NCBI RefSeq assembly: GCF_003073045.1
Contig: NC_037597.1
Coordinates: 3,410,190 to 3,474,189 of the forward strand
Source: Pomacea canaliculata
Lineage: Eukaryota > Mollusca > Gastropoda > Architaenioglossa > Ampullariidae
DNA: 64,000 nucleotides
Direction of reading: 5' to 3'
In this document: piece by piece, positions 62,401 through 64,000 of the stretch
Layout of the letters: the number at the start of each line of letters is the position of its first letter
Numbering within the stretch: position 1 is the stretch's first letter
The notes under the pieces: model-generated
Database searches by the model: none
What the model was told of the DNA's origin: nothing
What the model saw: only the letters and a program-made list of their open reading frames with translations
Made by a program: the position numbers and the translations under genes

Positions 62401-64000
62401 TTTATTGACAATTTGGCAAGGACCTATGCATATATATATCTATGCACAGACTGTTCACACAACTGCTTGGTGGAAACAAGTCAATATGACTTTGATGGAC
62501 ACGGAAAATGTATAGTGCTGAAAACAAGAACTTTTTCTTTGATAATAACAGAAAGCAGCTTCTTCCATGCTGACATTTGTCTTCTACCATCATCCACAAT
62601 CCAGGTACAAGAAATATTCACCTTGCCACAGATAAAAAAAAAATGCATTTACATGCATCAAATGTGTGCATGTAAAAGAGAAACATGCTAGAACTGTTGC
62701 TTTCATTCATCAATGCAATTAGTAGCCAGTTTTTTCTTAGAGTTGACTGCATGCACAACCTAAAGACAACTACAGGCAGGTTTCACTTGCTCTTATTTTG
62801 TGTCAGCACAAGGCAGAAGAATAGGCAAATGAAGCACACATTCTGTAAGTGGGGTTTCAAAGGTTTAAAATTTCATTGGACAGGCCGGCAGTCAAAATTT
62901 ATAACATTTCAAGCATTCAAGAAACAGCTGTCACATTTGTGTTATTTTCACCTTAATTTCCTACAGATTATCCCCCCTCCCCTTTCTTTGGCTATAATTC
63001 ATTCTTGGTATCCTTGAAGTTATAACTTCCTTAGAGCAAAGACATTTAATACTGTTACTAAACATAATGCTAAGCAAACAAGACAACAAAAATTTCTGAC
63101 AAGATACACAGCAAAAGGACTTATTTCGTGACCATCTGTGTGGACCAAACAAAATAATAGGTAAATGCAATAAGTATTTTAACTGTGATCTTTATTTTAA
63201 TCACGAAAATAATCTACCATAAAATTATTTTGGCTCGACTTGTAAACGGTTTCATTTTTAAGATGCAGTTTTGTAGACGTATCTAGTTTTACTGATAATT
63301 CCCTTCCTAACTACTGCACTTTGGAAGAAGACCCTCTGATATCTATAAAGCTGATGACAAGTTTCATGAAACTTTACACATTTAGATATCTTTTAATTGT
63401 CAAGGCAATATCAATATACAAATACAACCTCTTATGATCCTGCTGACTGAAATGAGCACTAAGTTTTAATTATTGTTACTAAAATAAATGAATTGCAATG
63501 GCATATCCTTTGACTGAGATTCTTGAACACTAATATTCTTGGAGAACAGTTATGAAATGTTATAATTATGGTATGATCACAAAACTACACATAAATGCTG
63601 GTCTCAAATTTTAGCATATTGAAAGATGATCTTTTTGCTGCTAGACAAAGTTGAAGTAACATTTTCAGTGCAGATTTTAAGTTTCAGTTATTTTCAAGGT
63701 TAAAATTATCCTTGCATTCCATCTACAGAAAATTTTGCCAATGATATTAAAACTAAAAATCAATAACAGGTATGTGGCTTTTGCCCTGAACTCTGTATTT
63801 GGTTTGGCAGTGTCTTGAGCTTCTTCACAAAGATTTAAGTGTAGCACAATTTTAAGCTTGGGGTGCTGTTGTGTTGGAGGGAGGGGGGAAGACTGATGGT
63901 GGTGCAGGGGTTTTGAGTTGTGGGGAGGGGACTGGTTTTCACATCTTTCACAACTTCCATAAAAGCACTGAACTTTTTGTATTGCCCAATCCCCCCCCCC
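59459..64000. other. mARC copy 2 upstream region and gene-free right end
   Basis: The first few hundred bases should hold the mARC copy 2 promoter. From about 60 kb on the DNA is AT-rich, with homopolymer runs and short accidental open frames only (for example 61358-61657 and 62685-63017). It could be a long 3' UTR or intron of a gene beyond the window. The last bases are a C run at the window edge. Confidence 0.5.

Overview
The window is nuclear DNA from an invertebrate animal. Genes are split by many GT-AG introns, introns and intergenic DNA are AT-rich, and repeats include tRNA-derived SINEs, an RTE-like LINE and small DNA-transposon derivatives. The proteins resemble lophotrochozoan sequences, and a SINE ending in GGCGTAAAACACCAAT fits what I recall from gastropods. 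My best guess is a gastropod mollusc; the species cannot be read from the sequence.

Layout. 196-12761 (+): the 3' part of the bifunctional glutamyl-prolyl-tRNA synthetase gene (EPRS1), with four WHEP repeats and the whole prolyl half. 13205-15426 (-): ribosomal protein S29, convergent with EPRS1. 19414-28834 (-): SPATA7, a ciliary protein gene. 30286-36783 (+): SYVN1/HRD1, the ER-associated-degradation ubiquitin ligase, arranged head to head with SPATA7. 40568-45831 (-) and 53666-59458 (-): two tandem paralogs of the mitochondrial amidoxime-reducing component (mARC). 59459-64000: no gene recognised.

Between and inside genes: a nearly complete but decayed RTE-like LINE (46895-50967) lies between the mARC copies with an 11-12 bp target duplication, and a pogo/Tigger-type element sits in its tail. 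Two 0.2 kb hAT-type MITEs have clean 8 bp duplications, one in the first intron of each mARC gene. There are two further inverted-repeat MITEs, SINE copies, LINE 3' ends, and a decayed copy of an unclassified repeated protein family (about 25.38-26.55 kb).

The genes are mostly independent housekeeping functions. The clearest regulatory signal is a perfect ER-stress response element (CCAAT-N9-CCACG) 93 bp before the SYVN1 start codon. EPRS1, SPATA7, SYVN1 and the second mARC gene each carry one or more isolated single-base frame breaks while all splice sites stay intact. This looks like residual base-calling error rather than gene death. No wholly new system was identified.
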